Origin: Micromonospora sp. WMMA1363
Lineage (GTDB): Bacteria > Actinomycetota > Actinomycetes > Mycobacteriales > Micromonosporaceae
DNA: 64,000 bases
NCBI RefSeq assembly: GCF_030345795.1
Contig: NZ_JAUALB010000001.1
Coordinates: 434,001 to 498,000 of the forward strand
Direction of reading: 5' to 3'
A program made the position numbers and the translations under genes. The notes beneath the pieces were generated by a model. It made no database searches. It saw only the letters and a program-made list of their open reading frames with translations, and was not told where the DNA came from. Each line of letters opens with the position of its first letter. Position 1 is the first letter of the stretch. Positions 16,907-25,250 of this stretch are shown in pieces.

Positions 16907-17898
16907 GAGCTGATCTCAGCGACGCGAATGTGTTGATTGGTACGACACGGGCGAACCGGGTCACGCCGGACGGTGCTGGAAGTGGGCGTGGAGCCATCGA
17001 TAGACAGGTCTTTGCGACAAGATCCACGTCTTCGAGAGGGCTCCACGTGATTGCCTATCGTGCCATGGTCGACGTCCCCAGGGAACTCGTGCAGTACCTC
17101 GGCCGGCTGCTTGCCGCGCAACGCCGAGCCAAGGGGACACGGCGCGACACCCGCGCGTTGACCTGCTTCTACCAGGCACTCCTGGTGCTCGTCTGGTTCC
17201 GCAAAGGCGAGGACGCGACCCTGCTGGGCGCCGGGTTCGGCATCTCCCGGGCCACTGCGTACCGGTATATGGCCGAGGGTGTCGCAGTGTTGGCCGCGCA
17301 GGCCCAGGATCTACACACAGCCCTGCGCCGGGTCGCCGACGACGGCTGGTCGTACGTGATCCTGGACGGAAAGCTGTTCGACTGCGACCGGGTGGCCGAG
17401 ACCACCCTCAGCGTCAAGGGCGACACGATCGACGCCTGGTATTCCGGCAAGCATCGTGACTTCGGCGGAAACGTTCAAGCGGTCATGCGCCCGGACGGCC
17501 TGCCGGTGTGGACCTCCGCGGCGATGCCGGGGCATCTGCACGATCTGACCTGCGCCCAACAGCAGGGCATCACGGCTGCCCTGAACTGGGCCGCCTCCGA
17601 ACTCGACCTGCCTACCCTGGCCGACTCCGGTTACGAAGGCGCAGGTCAAGGCGTCAAAGTCCCGGTCAAGCAGCCCACCGACGGGCAGCGGCTCGCTCCC
17701 GACAACCGCGCCTACAACCGGCTGCTACGCGGACTGCGCTGGCAGGGCGAACGCGGCTTCGCGATCCTGGTCGGACGCTGGAAAACCCTCCGGCATACCA
17801 CCGCCAGCCCACACCGGATCAGCGACATCCTCGCCGCCGCACTCCACCTGACCCATTTCGAGTACAAGTACCTACCGCAAAGTCGCTGAGATTACTTC
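16907..17898 (+). mobile_element. IS5-type element, copy 2 (992 bp)
   Basis: Same ends, length and orientation as copy 1; target duplication ACT at 16904-16906 and 17899-17901. Inserted inside the tail-tube gene. Confidence 0.9.
17047..17889 (+). CDS. IS5-family transposase, copy 2
   Basis: 280 aa, identical in translation to the copy at 12755; domain description is given there. Open and apparently functional. Confidence 0.9.
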   Translation: MIAYRAMVDVPRELVQYLGRLLAAQRRAKGTRRDTRALTCFYQALLVLVWFRKGEDATLLGAGFGISRATAYRYMAEGVAVLAAQAQDLHTALRRVADDGWSYVILDGKLFDCDRVAETTLSVKGDTIDAWYSGKHRDFGGNVQAVMRPDGLPVWTSAAMPGHLHDLTCAQQQGITAALNWAASELDLPTLADSGYEGAGQGVKVPVKQPTDGQRLAPDNRAYNRLLRGLRWQGERGFAILVGRWKTLRHTTASPHRISDILAAALHLTHFEYKYLPQSR

Positions 17899-18512
17899 AC
17901 TCAACGAGATTTCGGAAACACCGAACGGGGCCCCGCCAATATCGACACTACCGCCGACGAAGGTGAAGAGTTGCCCGGTGGTGGAATAGGTGGGCGTGGA
18001 GGGCGCGTACGCACCCGGACCCGCCCCGATGTACTCCCGGGCGAAATCAAACTCAAACGACAACTCAAGGACACCATCAACAGCGTTCGACAGTTCCCAC
18101 GACGCGATTTTGCCACCCTCGTACGTCCACGGGTGGAGGGTGCCGGCGTTGTCGACCCGACCCACCTGCACAGTCAAACTCTTACCGGCGAGATCTCCCA
18201 CCGTGATTGTGTGCGGCGTGACATCCCCATCCGGGGCGCCAGTCGACACCGCCCCGAAAGCGTGCACCAACAGCACGCCGAGCCCCGAATCCTGGCCTTC
18301 GATCTTTAGATCCCCACCGGCCCCTTTAGGGTTCGGCGCGAACCGGTCCCGGTGCAGCACCCTCTGACCGGCCCGGTACGCCTCGGAGTTGATGCGTTCA
18401 TACTTCCCGGCGAACCCCTCCGACACCATCTCTAGGAAGCGAGCCGGAGCCACCGGCGTGCCGTAGGTGGTTTCCTCAGCAAGCCCGACATATGAGTCAT
18501 GCACCGACGGCA

Positions 18513-18668
18513 CTAGTCACCCCTCTTGCTGGTTTTGGTCGTGAACGCAGAGCCAAGCTTTCCCGCCAACTCCGGCGGCACCTCGACCGGCTGTCCCCGG
18601 ACAAAAACAAAACCCCCGCCGGTGACGGCGGGGGCGTGACCGTTGTAGACAACAACTACGGTCGGCAT
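18513..18668 (-). CDS. Small phage protein between tail terminator and tail tube
   Basis: 51 aa, MPTVVVVYNGHAPAVTGG start and a Lys/Thr-rich end (TTKTSKRGD). ATG at 18668 overlaps the tail-terminator stop by 13 bases, and its TAG shares one base with the GTG of the tail tube, so it is embedded in the coupled late operon. Function unknown. Confidence 0.65.
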   Translation of the reverse strand: MPTVVVVYNGHAPAVTGGGFVFVRGQPVEVPPELAGKLGSAFTTKTSKRGD

Positions 18669-18866
18669 TTTGTACGGACCTCCGTTTCAAACTGGCATTC
18701 GTACGCCCCATCAATCGGCCACGACTTCAGACTTCGCGGAGCAAACCCAGACGTAACACAACGGCCCCCAATCGACGGATCAGCCCTCAACAGATCCTCA
18801 AATTCGGCAGCCAGCCCGACCGCGTACAACTCACACTCTTCCGATGTTCCACCCGGCATCTGTACT

Positions 18867-19858
18867 GAGCTGATCTCAGCGACGCGAATGTGTTGATTGG
18901 TACGACACGGGCGAACCGGGTCACGCCGGACGGTGCTGGAAGTGGGCGTGGAGCCATCGATAGACAGGTCTTTGCGACAAGATCCACGTCTTCGAGAGGG
19001 CTCCACGTGATTGCCTATCGTGCCATGGTCGACGTCCCCAGGGAACTCGTGCAGTACCTCGGCCGGCTGCTTGCCGCGCAACGCCGAGCCAAGGGGACAC
19101 GGCGCGACACCCGCGCGTTGACCTGCTTCTACCAGGCACTCCTGGTGCTCGTCTGGTTCCGCAAAGGCGAGGACGCGACCCTGCTGGGCGCCGGGTTCGG
19201 CATCTCCCGGGCCACTGCGTACCGGTATATGGCCGAGGGTGTCGCAGTGTTGGCCGCGCAGGCCCAGGATCTACACACAGCCCTGCGCCGGGTCGCCGAC
19301 GACGGCTGGTCGTACGTGATCCTGGACGGAAAGCTGTTCGACTGCGACCGGGTGGCCGAGACCACCCTCAGCGTCAAGGGCGACACGATCGACGCCTGGT
19401 ATTCCGGCAAGCATCGTGACTTCGGCGGAAACGTTCAAGCGGTCATGCGCCCGGACGGCCTGCCGGTGTGGACCTCCGCGGCGATGCCGGGGCATCTGCA
19501 CGATCTGACCTGCGCCCAACAGCAGGGCATCACGGCTGCCCTGAACTGGGCCGCCTCCGAACTCGACCTGCCTACCCTGGCCGACTCCGGTTACGAAGGC
19601 GCAGGTCAAGGCGTCAAAGTCCCGGTCAAGCAGCCCACCGACGGGCAGCGGCTCGCTCCCGACAACCGCGCCTACAACCGGCTGCTACGCGGACTGCGCT
19701 GGCAGGGCGAACGCGGCTTCGCGATCCTGGTCGGACGCTGGAAAACCCTCCGGCATACCACCGCCAGCCCACACCGGATCAGCGACATCCTCGCCGCCGC
19801 ACTCCACCTGACCCATTTCGAGTACAAGTACCTACCGCAAAGTCGCTGAGATTACTTC
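18867..19858 (+). mobile_element. IS5-type element, copy 3 (992 bp)
   Basis: Identical length and ends to copies 1 and 2; duplication ACT at 18864-18866 and 19859-19861. Inserted inside the tail-terminator gene. Confidence 0.9.
19007..19849 (+). CDS. IS5-family transposase, copy 3
   Basis: 280 aa, identical in translation to the other two copies (see 12755). Confidence 0.9.
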   Translation: MIAYRAMVDVPRELVQYLGRLLAAQRRAKGTRRDTRALTCFYQALLVLVWFRKGEDATLLGAGFGISRATAYRYMAEGVAVLAAQAQDLHTALRRVADDGWSYVILDGKLFDCDRVAETTLSVKGDTIDAWYSGKHRDFGGNVQAVMRPDGLPVWTSAAMPGHLHDLTCAQQQGITAALNWAASELDLPTLADSGYEGAGQGVKVPVKQPTDGQRLAPDNRAYNRLLRGLRWQGERGFAILVGRWKTLRHTTASPHRISDILAAALHLTHFEYKYLPQSR

Positions 19859-20072
19859 ACTGAAAACACCACCGCCACGGCGAAGTCCTCGGTGCGACTC
19901 CGGTTCGTCGCCCACTCGGCGGACTGCCAACTGATCTCGCCGACGACCGCCCAACGACGCTCGGGAGAGCGGGTCGGGAAACCATACGTCACCTGCACAT
20001 TCTCACCGACGACAGCAGACATGCCTGCCAACATGTCCTTGAGAGCCGTCTTGACAGCAATCGCGTTCGTAC

Positions 20073-20888
20073 TCACGTCACCATCACCGACTCAATGAGC
20101 TTGTGCCGGTAGCCGTCAAGCACGGCGTCGACCGCCGGGAGTCCTGTTTCGGCTCCGGCGCGGCCCGGGGTTGACAAAGCGTAGGTCCCGCCCTCGGCAG
20201 CCTGAAACGAGGTTGCCCGGTCAGGGATGCCCGACCGGTCCTCTAGCAACAGCCACCGGGCGTACAGCAGCCCGGCACGTCTGATCCCCTCAGGGACCAT
20301 CGACAGCCCGTACAGGATCTCCACCCCGGTTGTCCCCTCGGGCAGCTCCGGCGCGTACGCGTACACCCCCAGCCGCTCCACCGGTAGCCGCCCCGGTGTC
20401 GCCCCGAGGGCCGTCACGTCTGCCACGTCGACGACCGGCAACAGGGCTCCCCACTCCGGCAACGACTCGACCGGCACATACAGCGTCCGGCGGACGAAGC
20501 TGCGCCCCGTGATCCGCTCAAACTCTGTCTCAACGGTGGTGCGGGCCCCAACGACCACAGCAGCCGGGAACCGCTGCACCGTCAAGTCAGGATCAGCCGC
20601 CCGCAACTCCTGCACACCAAACAGGAGGCCGCCAACCACCTCAACGGCGGTCATGTCCTGGACGTCACCGCCGTCCCACCGCACCGCGTACACGCCCATT
20701 GGCAGCAGCCCGGCCGGCAGCGTCCAGCCGTCCCCGTCCGGCACGGCTGGCCCGGAAACCGTGGGATCAGTGGCACCGGCCCTCGTAACGGAAACCGTCA
20801 CCGTGGACGGCGACAACACGTCATCACCATCTGCAAACACGTGCCGCAGGGTCACCGAACGGCCGGTGAGGTAGCGCGCCGCCATCAC
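20073..20888 (-). CDS. Head-tail connector/adaptor protein
   Basis: 271 aa. The N-terminal third is beta-rich (SVTLRHVFADGDDVLSPSTV), the middle contains ERITGRSFVRRTLYV and VERLGVYAYAPELPEGTTGV, and the C-terminal part is helical (IRRAGLLYARWLLLEDRSG). This is the pattern of actinophage gp6-like adaptors following the capsid gene. ATG overlaps the previous stop, and its own stop overlaps the tail-terminator start. Confidence 0.65.
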   Translation of the reverse strand: MMAARYLTGRSVTLRHVFADGDDVLSPSTVTVSVTRAGATDPTVSGPAVPDGDGWTLPAGLLPMGVYAVRWDGGDVQDMTAVEVVGGLLFGVQELRAADPDLTVQRFPAAVVVGARTTVETEFERITGRSFVRRTLYVPVESLPEWGALLPVVDVADVTALGATPGRLPVERLGVYAYAPELPEGTTGVEILYGLSMVPEGIRRAGLLYARWLLLEDRSGIPDRATSFQAAEGGTYALSTPGRAGAETGLPAVDAVLDGYRHKLIESVMVT

Positions 20889-21097
20889 CCCACCCGCCGG
20901 GGACGCCCTGGACGTCGGGCGGTCGCAGTCTCCCGGGTATCCGCCGCAGCACTCCGGCCGTCGACGTCCACCAGGACGCCGTACCCATCCGCCGCTAGGG
21001 AGACGGCCAGCCCGTCTGGCAGATCCACCGTGTCACCCTCGCTGAGACGCCGCCCATGCGTGACGCCCGGCACCGGCCGGACAATCCGCAACCGCAT
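20885..21097 (-). CDS. Small phage head-region protein
   Basis: 70 aa from the ATG at 21097 with GGAGGGAGG upstream. Central MRLRIVRPVPGVTHGRRL and EGDTVDLPDGLAVSLAADGY look like a small beta domain with an Arg-rich tail (ATARRPGRPRR). Such proteins often lie between capsid and connector genes. Function unknown. Confidence 0.6.
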   Translation of the reverse strand: MRLRIVRPVPGVTHGRRLSEGDTVDLPDGLAVSLAADGYGVLVDVDGRSAAADTRETATARRPGRPRRVG

Positions 21098-21112
21098 CGA
21101 TCCTCCCTCCAA

Positions 21113-21145
21113 AAGCAAAAAGGAACGGGACCGTAGCCCCGTTCC
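21113..21145 (-). terminator. Intrinsic terminator after the capsid gene
   Basis: On the minus strand GGAACGGG pairs with CCCGTTCC around a short loop and is followed by TTTTTGCTTTTGG. Located 13 bases after the capsid stop; probably reduces transcription beyond the highly expressed capsid gene. Confidence 0.85.
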
Positions 21146-21157
21146 CCAACGATCGAC

Positions 21158-22363
21158 TTAGGCGGTGACAGTAAGCGCCTTCACGGAATTCACGTCCAAG
21201 AGATCACCGGAACCGCGCCACGTGACCTTGAACGCCACCACGTCACGGTCATACCCGAATTCGTCCGACCGGATAACACGCAACGTCCGTACCTGCCGAA
21301 TCAGATACTTGAAGGGGTCACCGAAAACGCCGACCTTCGCGCCAGCACCAGCAATGGCGATATTCGGGTCAGTCAGCACAGGCTTACCGAGCATCGCGTC
21401 AGGCTCGCCGGCCGTTAGGCTAGGCTGCCACAGATACCGGCCGTCGGCGTCCTTGACTTTCCGCAGCACAGAGACTGCAAGATCGTTGAACATGTACACG
21501 CCAGTACGCCGATACGGGGCGGTCACCGCATACTGCAAGTCCATCAGATTATCAAACGTGACGCTGTTAAGATCGGCAGCGTTCACCGCACCGGACGCCC
21601 TCGTGAACCAGCCCCACGGCTTATTTGTGCCGTCACCGATCATCAGATCAGTGAGAGCGGCATCCGCTACCGCCTCACCAGCGTCACTAGCGAGGATCGA
21701 CAGAATCGGCAAAGCCGAATCAGCCACAATTTCGGTAGTCGCCTCCACGATCACACCGTACTTGTGTGCACCGATAACCGCCTTACCCCACGACTGGTCA
21801 CCCTTAGGGTAGGCGGTGTTCTCCGTGATCCGGGTCGCACCCGACACTACGGGGGTAGCCGGATTCATCGCGTTCTTGACCGGCCATTCCAAATTCTCGC
21901 CGCCATCGGTGGTCAGCACCCGGGCGCGGCTGAAAAACTGCGACCGCTCCCGCATAGCCTCAAGCACCATCGCAACAAACGTGGGCGGTGCCGTGTTACC
22001 CGCGTTCGCCGGATCGCTGGACGTCGCCGTCCGGAAGTCAAAATCCACAGCCGGGACTTCACCTCGCGCCAACCGCCGCAGATGACTCGCCTCACTGCTC
22101 ACACCGCCCCGGGATTCACCCCCGGCCGTCGTAGCGAGTGCGGCGGCACGCTCGTTCAGCGCCCGATGTTCCGCTTCCCGCTCCGCACTCCGCACATGCT
22201 GCTCAGCCTCCACCCCCAGGGCGTCAATCTCGCCGTTGATCCGGGCCGCCCGCTCATCCCGCTCCGCCGCAGACAGGGCAGCGTCGTCCTGGACCGCCCG
22301 GAGCTGCGCGAACGCCGCAGCACGCTTATCGAGGGCAGCGTTAGCCGCCTCCACAAAATCCAT
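21158..22363 (-). CDS. HK97-family major capsid protein
   Basis: 401 aa from the ATG at 22363 (a TTG at 22372 is possible). The N-terminal ~100 residues are a charged helical delta domain (AALDKRAAAFAQLRAVQDDA onward) that would be removed by the prohead protease; the rest has the HK97-fold signatures TSSDPANAG, SRARVLTTDGGENLEWPV, YPKGDQSWGKAVIGAHKYG and the E-loop/P-domain region ending FKVTWRGSGDLLD. Length is normal for the family and the frame is intact. Confidence 0.9.
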   Translation of the reverse strand: MDFVEAANAALDKRAAAFAQLRAVQDDAALSAAERDERAARINGEIDALGVEAEQHVRSAEREAEHRALNERAAALATTAGGESRGGVSSEASHLRRLARGEVPAVDFDFRTATSSDPANAGNTAPPTFVAMVLEAMRERSQFFSRARVLTTDGGENLEWPVKNAMNPATPVVSGATRITENTAYPKGDQSWGKAVIGAHKYGVIVEATTEIVADSALPILSILASDAGEAVADAALTDLMIGDGTNKPWGWFTRASGAVNAADLNSVTFDNLMDLQYAVTAPYRRTGVYMFNDLAVSVLRKVKDADGRYLWQPSLTAGEPDAMLGKPVLTDPNIAIAGAGAKVGVFGDPFKYLIRQVRTLRVIRSDEFGYDRDVVAFKVTWRGSGDLLDVNSVKALTVTA

Positions 22364-22398
22364 GTAGTCCAAACCTCATTCTGCCGTGATATGGGCAC

Positions 22399-22430
22399 CA
22401 AAAAAGGGCCCACCCATCCGGGCGGGCCCT
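22399..22430 (-). terminator. Intrinsic terminator between protease and capsid genes
   Basis: Stem AGGGCCCGCCC with GGGTGGGCCCT (11 bp, 22405-22430) followed on the minus strand by TTTTTTGG. Sits between prohead protease stop (22445) and capsid start (22363), probably allowing separate capsid expression. Confidence 0.85.
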
Positions 22431-22444
22431 ACCTGCTTTTCGGG

Positions 22445-23053
22445 TTAAGCGGCCAGACTGGATAGCCGTAGACGCATCCTCAGCGCTTCCCCGGCAACAT
22501 CCGGCAGACACTGTGACCGGTCGGCGGCAGCAATAGCAGCCGCGCAATCAACCGCCCGCCTACTGATCGTGCTGGGGCTGGACGGATACGCCGGATACGT
22601 CACCGGAGACACATCAAACAACTTCATGGCCCGGATGGTACGAAGCGGAAACCCATCCGCGTCTCGCGTCCAACCCTCCCCACTGGGCGCAACCAGGAAA
22701 CCAAAAGATGACTGCGTGACGTCGCCACGCTCAAGAGCAACCAGCAGATCCCGCACATACGATTGCCGCTCATCCACGAAGATTTCGTACTCAAGCCCCG
22801 TGGAATCCTCAGCCAGCCGCAACGTCCCCGCACGATTCCGACCCAAAATCAGATTCGCGTCGTGGTTGACAAGCGCCCGAATGTCGTCCTCGGCGATCGA
22901 CTCTCGGCCCGCCCCGGAAGCAACCATCTCCCGGAAGCCGCCCAAATCCTCACTACGCGCATCAAACGTGTACGCGTACCCGACAACCGCGACACGATTA
23001 TCACCGACCGAACGGGTTGCTACCTCAGATTGCAGAATCCGACGCTCCATCAT
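22445..23053 (-). CDS. HK97-family prohead protease
   Basis: 202 aa from the ATG at 23053 (another ATG follows directly). S78-type serine protease: VVGYAYTF, FREMVASGA, catalytic His in ALVNHDANLILGR, and catalytic Ser in TQSSFGFLV followed by LFDVSPVTYPAY. It matures the prohead by trimming the capsid delta domain. Overlaps the portal gene end. Confidence 0.9.
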   Translation of the reverse strand: MMERRILQSEVATRSVGDNRVAVVGYAYTFDARSEDLGGFREMVASGAGRESIAEDDIRALVNHDANLILGRNRAGTLRLAEDSTGLEYEIFVDERQSYVRDLLVALERGDVTQSSFGFLVAPSGEGWTRDADGFPLRTIRAMKLFDVSPVTYPAYPSSPSTISRRAVDCAAAIAAADRSQCLPDVAGEALRMRLRLSSLAA

Positions 23054-24224
23054 CACCCCCCGCACCCAACTCCGCCACGTTCAACGGGCGCACATGCGCG
23101 CGGCCCCTACCATCGGGGATCGGCGGCATATCCTCCAATTCCCTCACTTCGTCCAATGACATGATCCCGTTATTCACAGCCTGCGCGTAAGCGGCGAACC
23201 GTTCCGTCGTGGTCGACCGCAACCGTGCGTCAACGTTGAACCGCAGATACTGGTTTACCGGCAGCAACCCAGAGAACGCCTGCTCAAGACGCACAAGCCA
23301 CGGCACCAGGGTGTAGTCAACGAAAAACTTGTTTTGCTCCTCGACCCCGGACCCCCACGACGATTGCACCGTGGGATCAAGCATGTGCGGCGGCACCCGA
23401 TACAGCGACGCGATCTCAAGTTTTTGAAACCGGCGGGTTTCCAAAAACTGTGCTTGCTCGGGCGTGATGCTGATCGACTTCCACGACGCGCCGCCCGTCA
23501 GGATGCCGACCGCGTGACTTTTCTTGACACCGGCGTGGCTGTGCCGCAGCATCCGCGCCAACACGGCAACCTCACCCGGCTTAGGGGTGCCGGGATGCTC
23601 CACCACACCACTCATCGTGGTGCCCTGGGCGAAAAACCGCGCCCCGAATTCCTCGGCAGCCAACCCCAGTCCAACCGCCTCACGGGCGTAATCGATCACC
23701 GACAGGCCACGCCGCTTACCGGGCTTCACAAACGCCGGGATGTGCAGCATCTCCCGGTCGGTGAACTCTTCACCGCCCACCTGATACACCGGCACCGGAG
23801 AGCGGTCATCGACGTGCACCAACTTCGGGTCGACCGCGTACACACTAATGACCTTTCCTGAGTCGTCACGGACCGTGCGAACGAACGCGTTCCCGTCGTC
23901 ACCAATCAAACTGATCATCACCTTGTGCCAAAAGGTGTACGGCTGTTGCTCCACGGGGTTTGGCCGGGACAACCACCCGGGACCATCGATGTTCTCCCGC
24001 CGACCCGTCGCTTGCCCGCGCCGGAACACGTCGATCGGTAGCGACGCCACACCGTCAGCAATCAGGGACTGGCACGCCCACACAGCCGCGAGGGTCCGCG
24101 CTTGCTCCGGGCCCACCGGCACACCGGCACCGGTCGCACGGGGCGGAGTCTCCACGTCCGTATCCCACACCGATTTCGGCCCGTACGCGTAGGCCCGCCG
24201 CTCGATCCGTTTAAACAGGCTCAC
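23025..24224 (-). CDS. HK97-family portal protein
   Basis: 399 aa. Opens with MSLFKRIERRAYAYG and contains VWACQSLIADGVASLPIDVF, DDSGKVISVYAVDP, MLHIPAFVKPGKRRGLSVI and FARFFAQGTTMSGVVEHP-like sequence, all typical of HK97 portals. It forms the dodecameric DNA channel of the head. ATG overlaps the stop of the small gene upstream. Intact. Confidence 0.9.
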   Translation of the reverse strand: MSLFKRIERRAYAYGPKSVWDTDVETPPRATGAGVPVGPEQARTLAAVWACQSLIADGVASLPIDVFRRGQATGRRENIDGPGWLSRPNPVEQQPYTFWHKVMISLIGDDGNAFVRTVRDDSGKVISVYAVDPKLVHVDDRSPVPVYQVGGEEFTDREMLHIPAFVKPGKRRGLSVIDYAREAVGLGLAAEEFGARFFAQGTTMSGVVEHPGTPKPGEVAVLARMLRHSHAGVKKSHAVGILTGGASWKSISITPEQAQFLETRRFQKLEIASLYRVPPHMLDPTVQSSWGSGVEEQNKFFVDYTLVPWLVRLEQAFSGLLPVNQYLRFNVDARLRSTTTERFAAYAQAVNNGIMSLDEVRELEDMPPIPDGRGRAHVRPLNVAELGAGGDDGASDSAI

Positions 24225-24373
24225 TCGTCATCCACCGCCCAACCAATGAGGCACAACAGGGCACCACCGACAAGCAGACCGAGCCACACGGCGAGCACGA
24301 ACCCCGCCGCTGTGATCGCGGCCAGCCCGGCGACCTGTAGACCGGTAGCCCGATGGGCGCTAATCGTCGTCAT
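24221..24373 (-). CDS. Small hydrophobic phage protein between terminase and portal
   Basis: 50 aa from the ATG at 24373, with hydrophobic helices (VAGLAAITAAGFVLAVWLGL then VGGALLCLIGWAVDD). ATG overlaps the end of the terminase gene and its stop overlaps the portal ATG. A membrane role is inferred. Confidence 0.6.
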   Translation of the reverse strand: MTTISAHRATGLQVAGLAAITAAGFVLAVWLGLLVGGALLCLIGWAVDDE

Positions 24374-25250
24374 CGAGCGCAGCCACGAATTCCGCCAACG
24401 CGCTAGTCTCGTCACCCGTCACCCCCTCCCCGTGGTAACTGTCAAAATCGATGAATGACACCTCCGCGTCTCCGTCAAGAGGGATCGCAGAAACGAACAG
24501 CGCCGACACCAACGCCGCAATACCGTCGATCTTCTCGCCGGACTTACGTTTAGAAGGCCTCATCAGACCATCGCCGGTCACCTCAAGCTCGACGTTATCG
24601 GCCATCCAACGGAGCACCGGATTACCACCGTGATACAACGTCCGGTCGGCAAGACGCGACTCAATCGCCTTACAAGGATCATTCAGCCGTGGTGCCGTTT
24701 GTGGCACTTTCACGGTTGCCTGCCCACGATCCTCTAGCAACCCGATCAGGTGGGTTGCGTTCCACGGGTCATAGCCGACCAGGCGAATACGGAAATCCTC
24801 CGCATCCCGTGTAATGTGCTCAAGGATGACGCCGTAATCCGTCGTGACACCCTCAGTGACCGTCAAAAGGCCCTGCTGTTCCCAGACCTCCATACGATCT
24901 TTGAGGTTGGATCGAGCCAATACAGCAGGGCGAGGCACAAAGAAATGGGGCAGCACCGTGTAACCCGGGTCGTCCGCACTCACCGGCGACCCGGGAAACA
25001 GCAGCAGCCAAGCTGTGAAGTCCTGAGTTGAGGCTAGATCAAGAGCACCGAAACACTCCCGCCCCATGAGGTCCACCCGCGTAAGCGGGTCAACGCCGTT
25101 AGCGTCCCACACCGACATATCAAGCCAACGTTCGGCCTGGCTCACCCACTGATTGAGGCGGAACACCCGGAAAGCATTCTGCGCGGAAGGTTTCTCCGCC
25201 GCTTCCTTCGCCTCAGCCCGAAGACTGTTGATGTTCAGGAAGTCACCTAG

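Larger units (their letters stand above)
16550..18513 (-). pseudogene. Major tail (tube) protein, split by IS5 copy 2
   Basis: N-terminal piece 18513-17899 (205 codons, GTG start, YVGLAEETTYGTPVAPARFL, typical tube-protein opening) and C-terminal piece 16903-16550 (117 codons, YTFELKGEYEGLSHAQRV onward). Deleting 16907-17898 and one ACT rejoins EISLS to GDNKLANERW in frame, giving 322 aa. Residues 206-213 of the truncated product (EVISATLR) are IS-encoded. Loss of the tube protein should prevent tail assembly. Confidence 0.9.
18656..20076 (-). pseudogene. Tail terminator-like protein, split by IS5 copy 3
   Basis: Piece 1 is 20076-19859 (MSTNAIAVKTALKDMLAGMS, then WAVVGEISWQSAEWATNRSR) and piece 2 is 18863-18656 (ECELYAVGLAAEFEDLL, ending VRTKCRP). 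Removing the IS and one ACT gives GTA across the junction and a 141-aa frame with no stop. Size, the VxVTYGFPTRSPERRW opening and position between connector and tail tube fit a siphophage tail terminator/completion protein. Confidence 0.75.

Noticed and set aside
18612..18636. Hairpin ACCCCCGCCGGTGACGGCGG looking like a terminator.
   Set aside because: It falls inside the 51-codon gene at 18513-18668 and has no T run on either side in a useful place.
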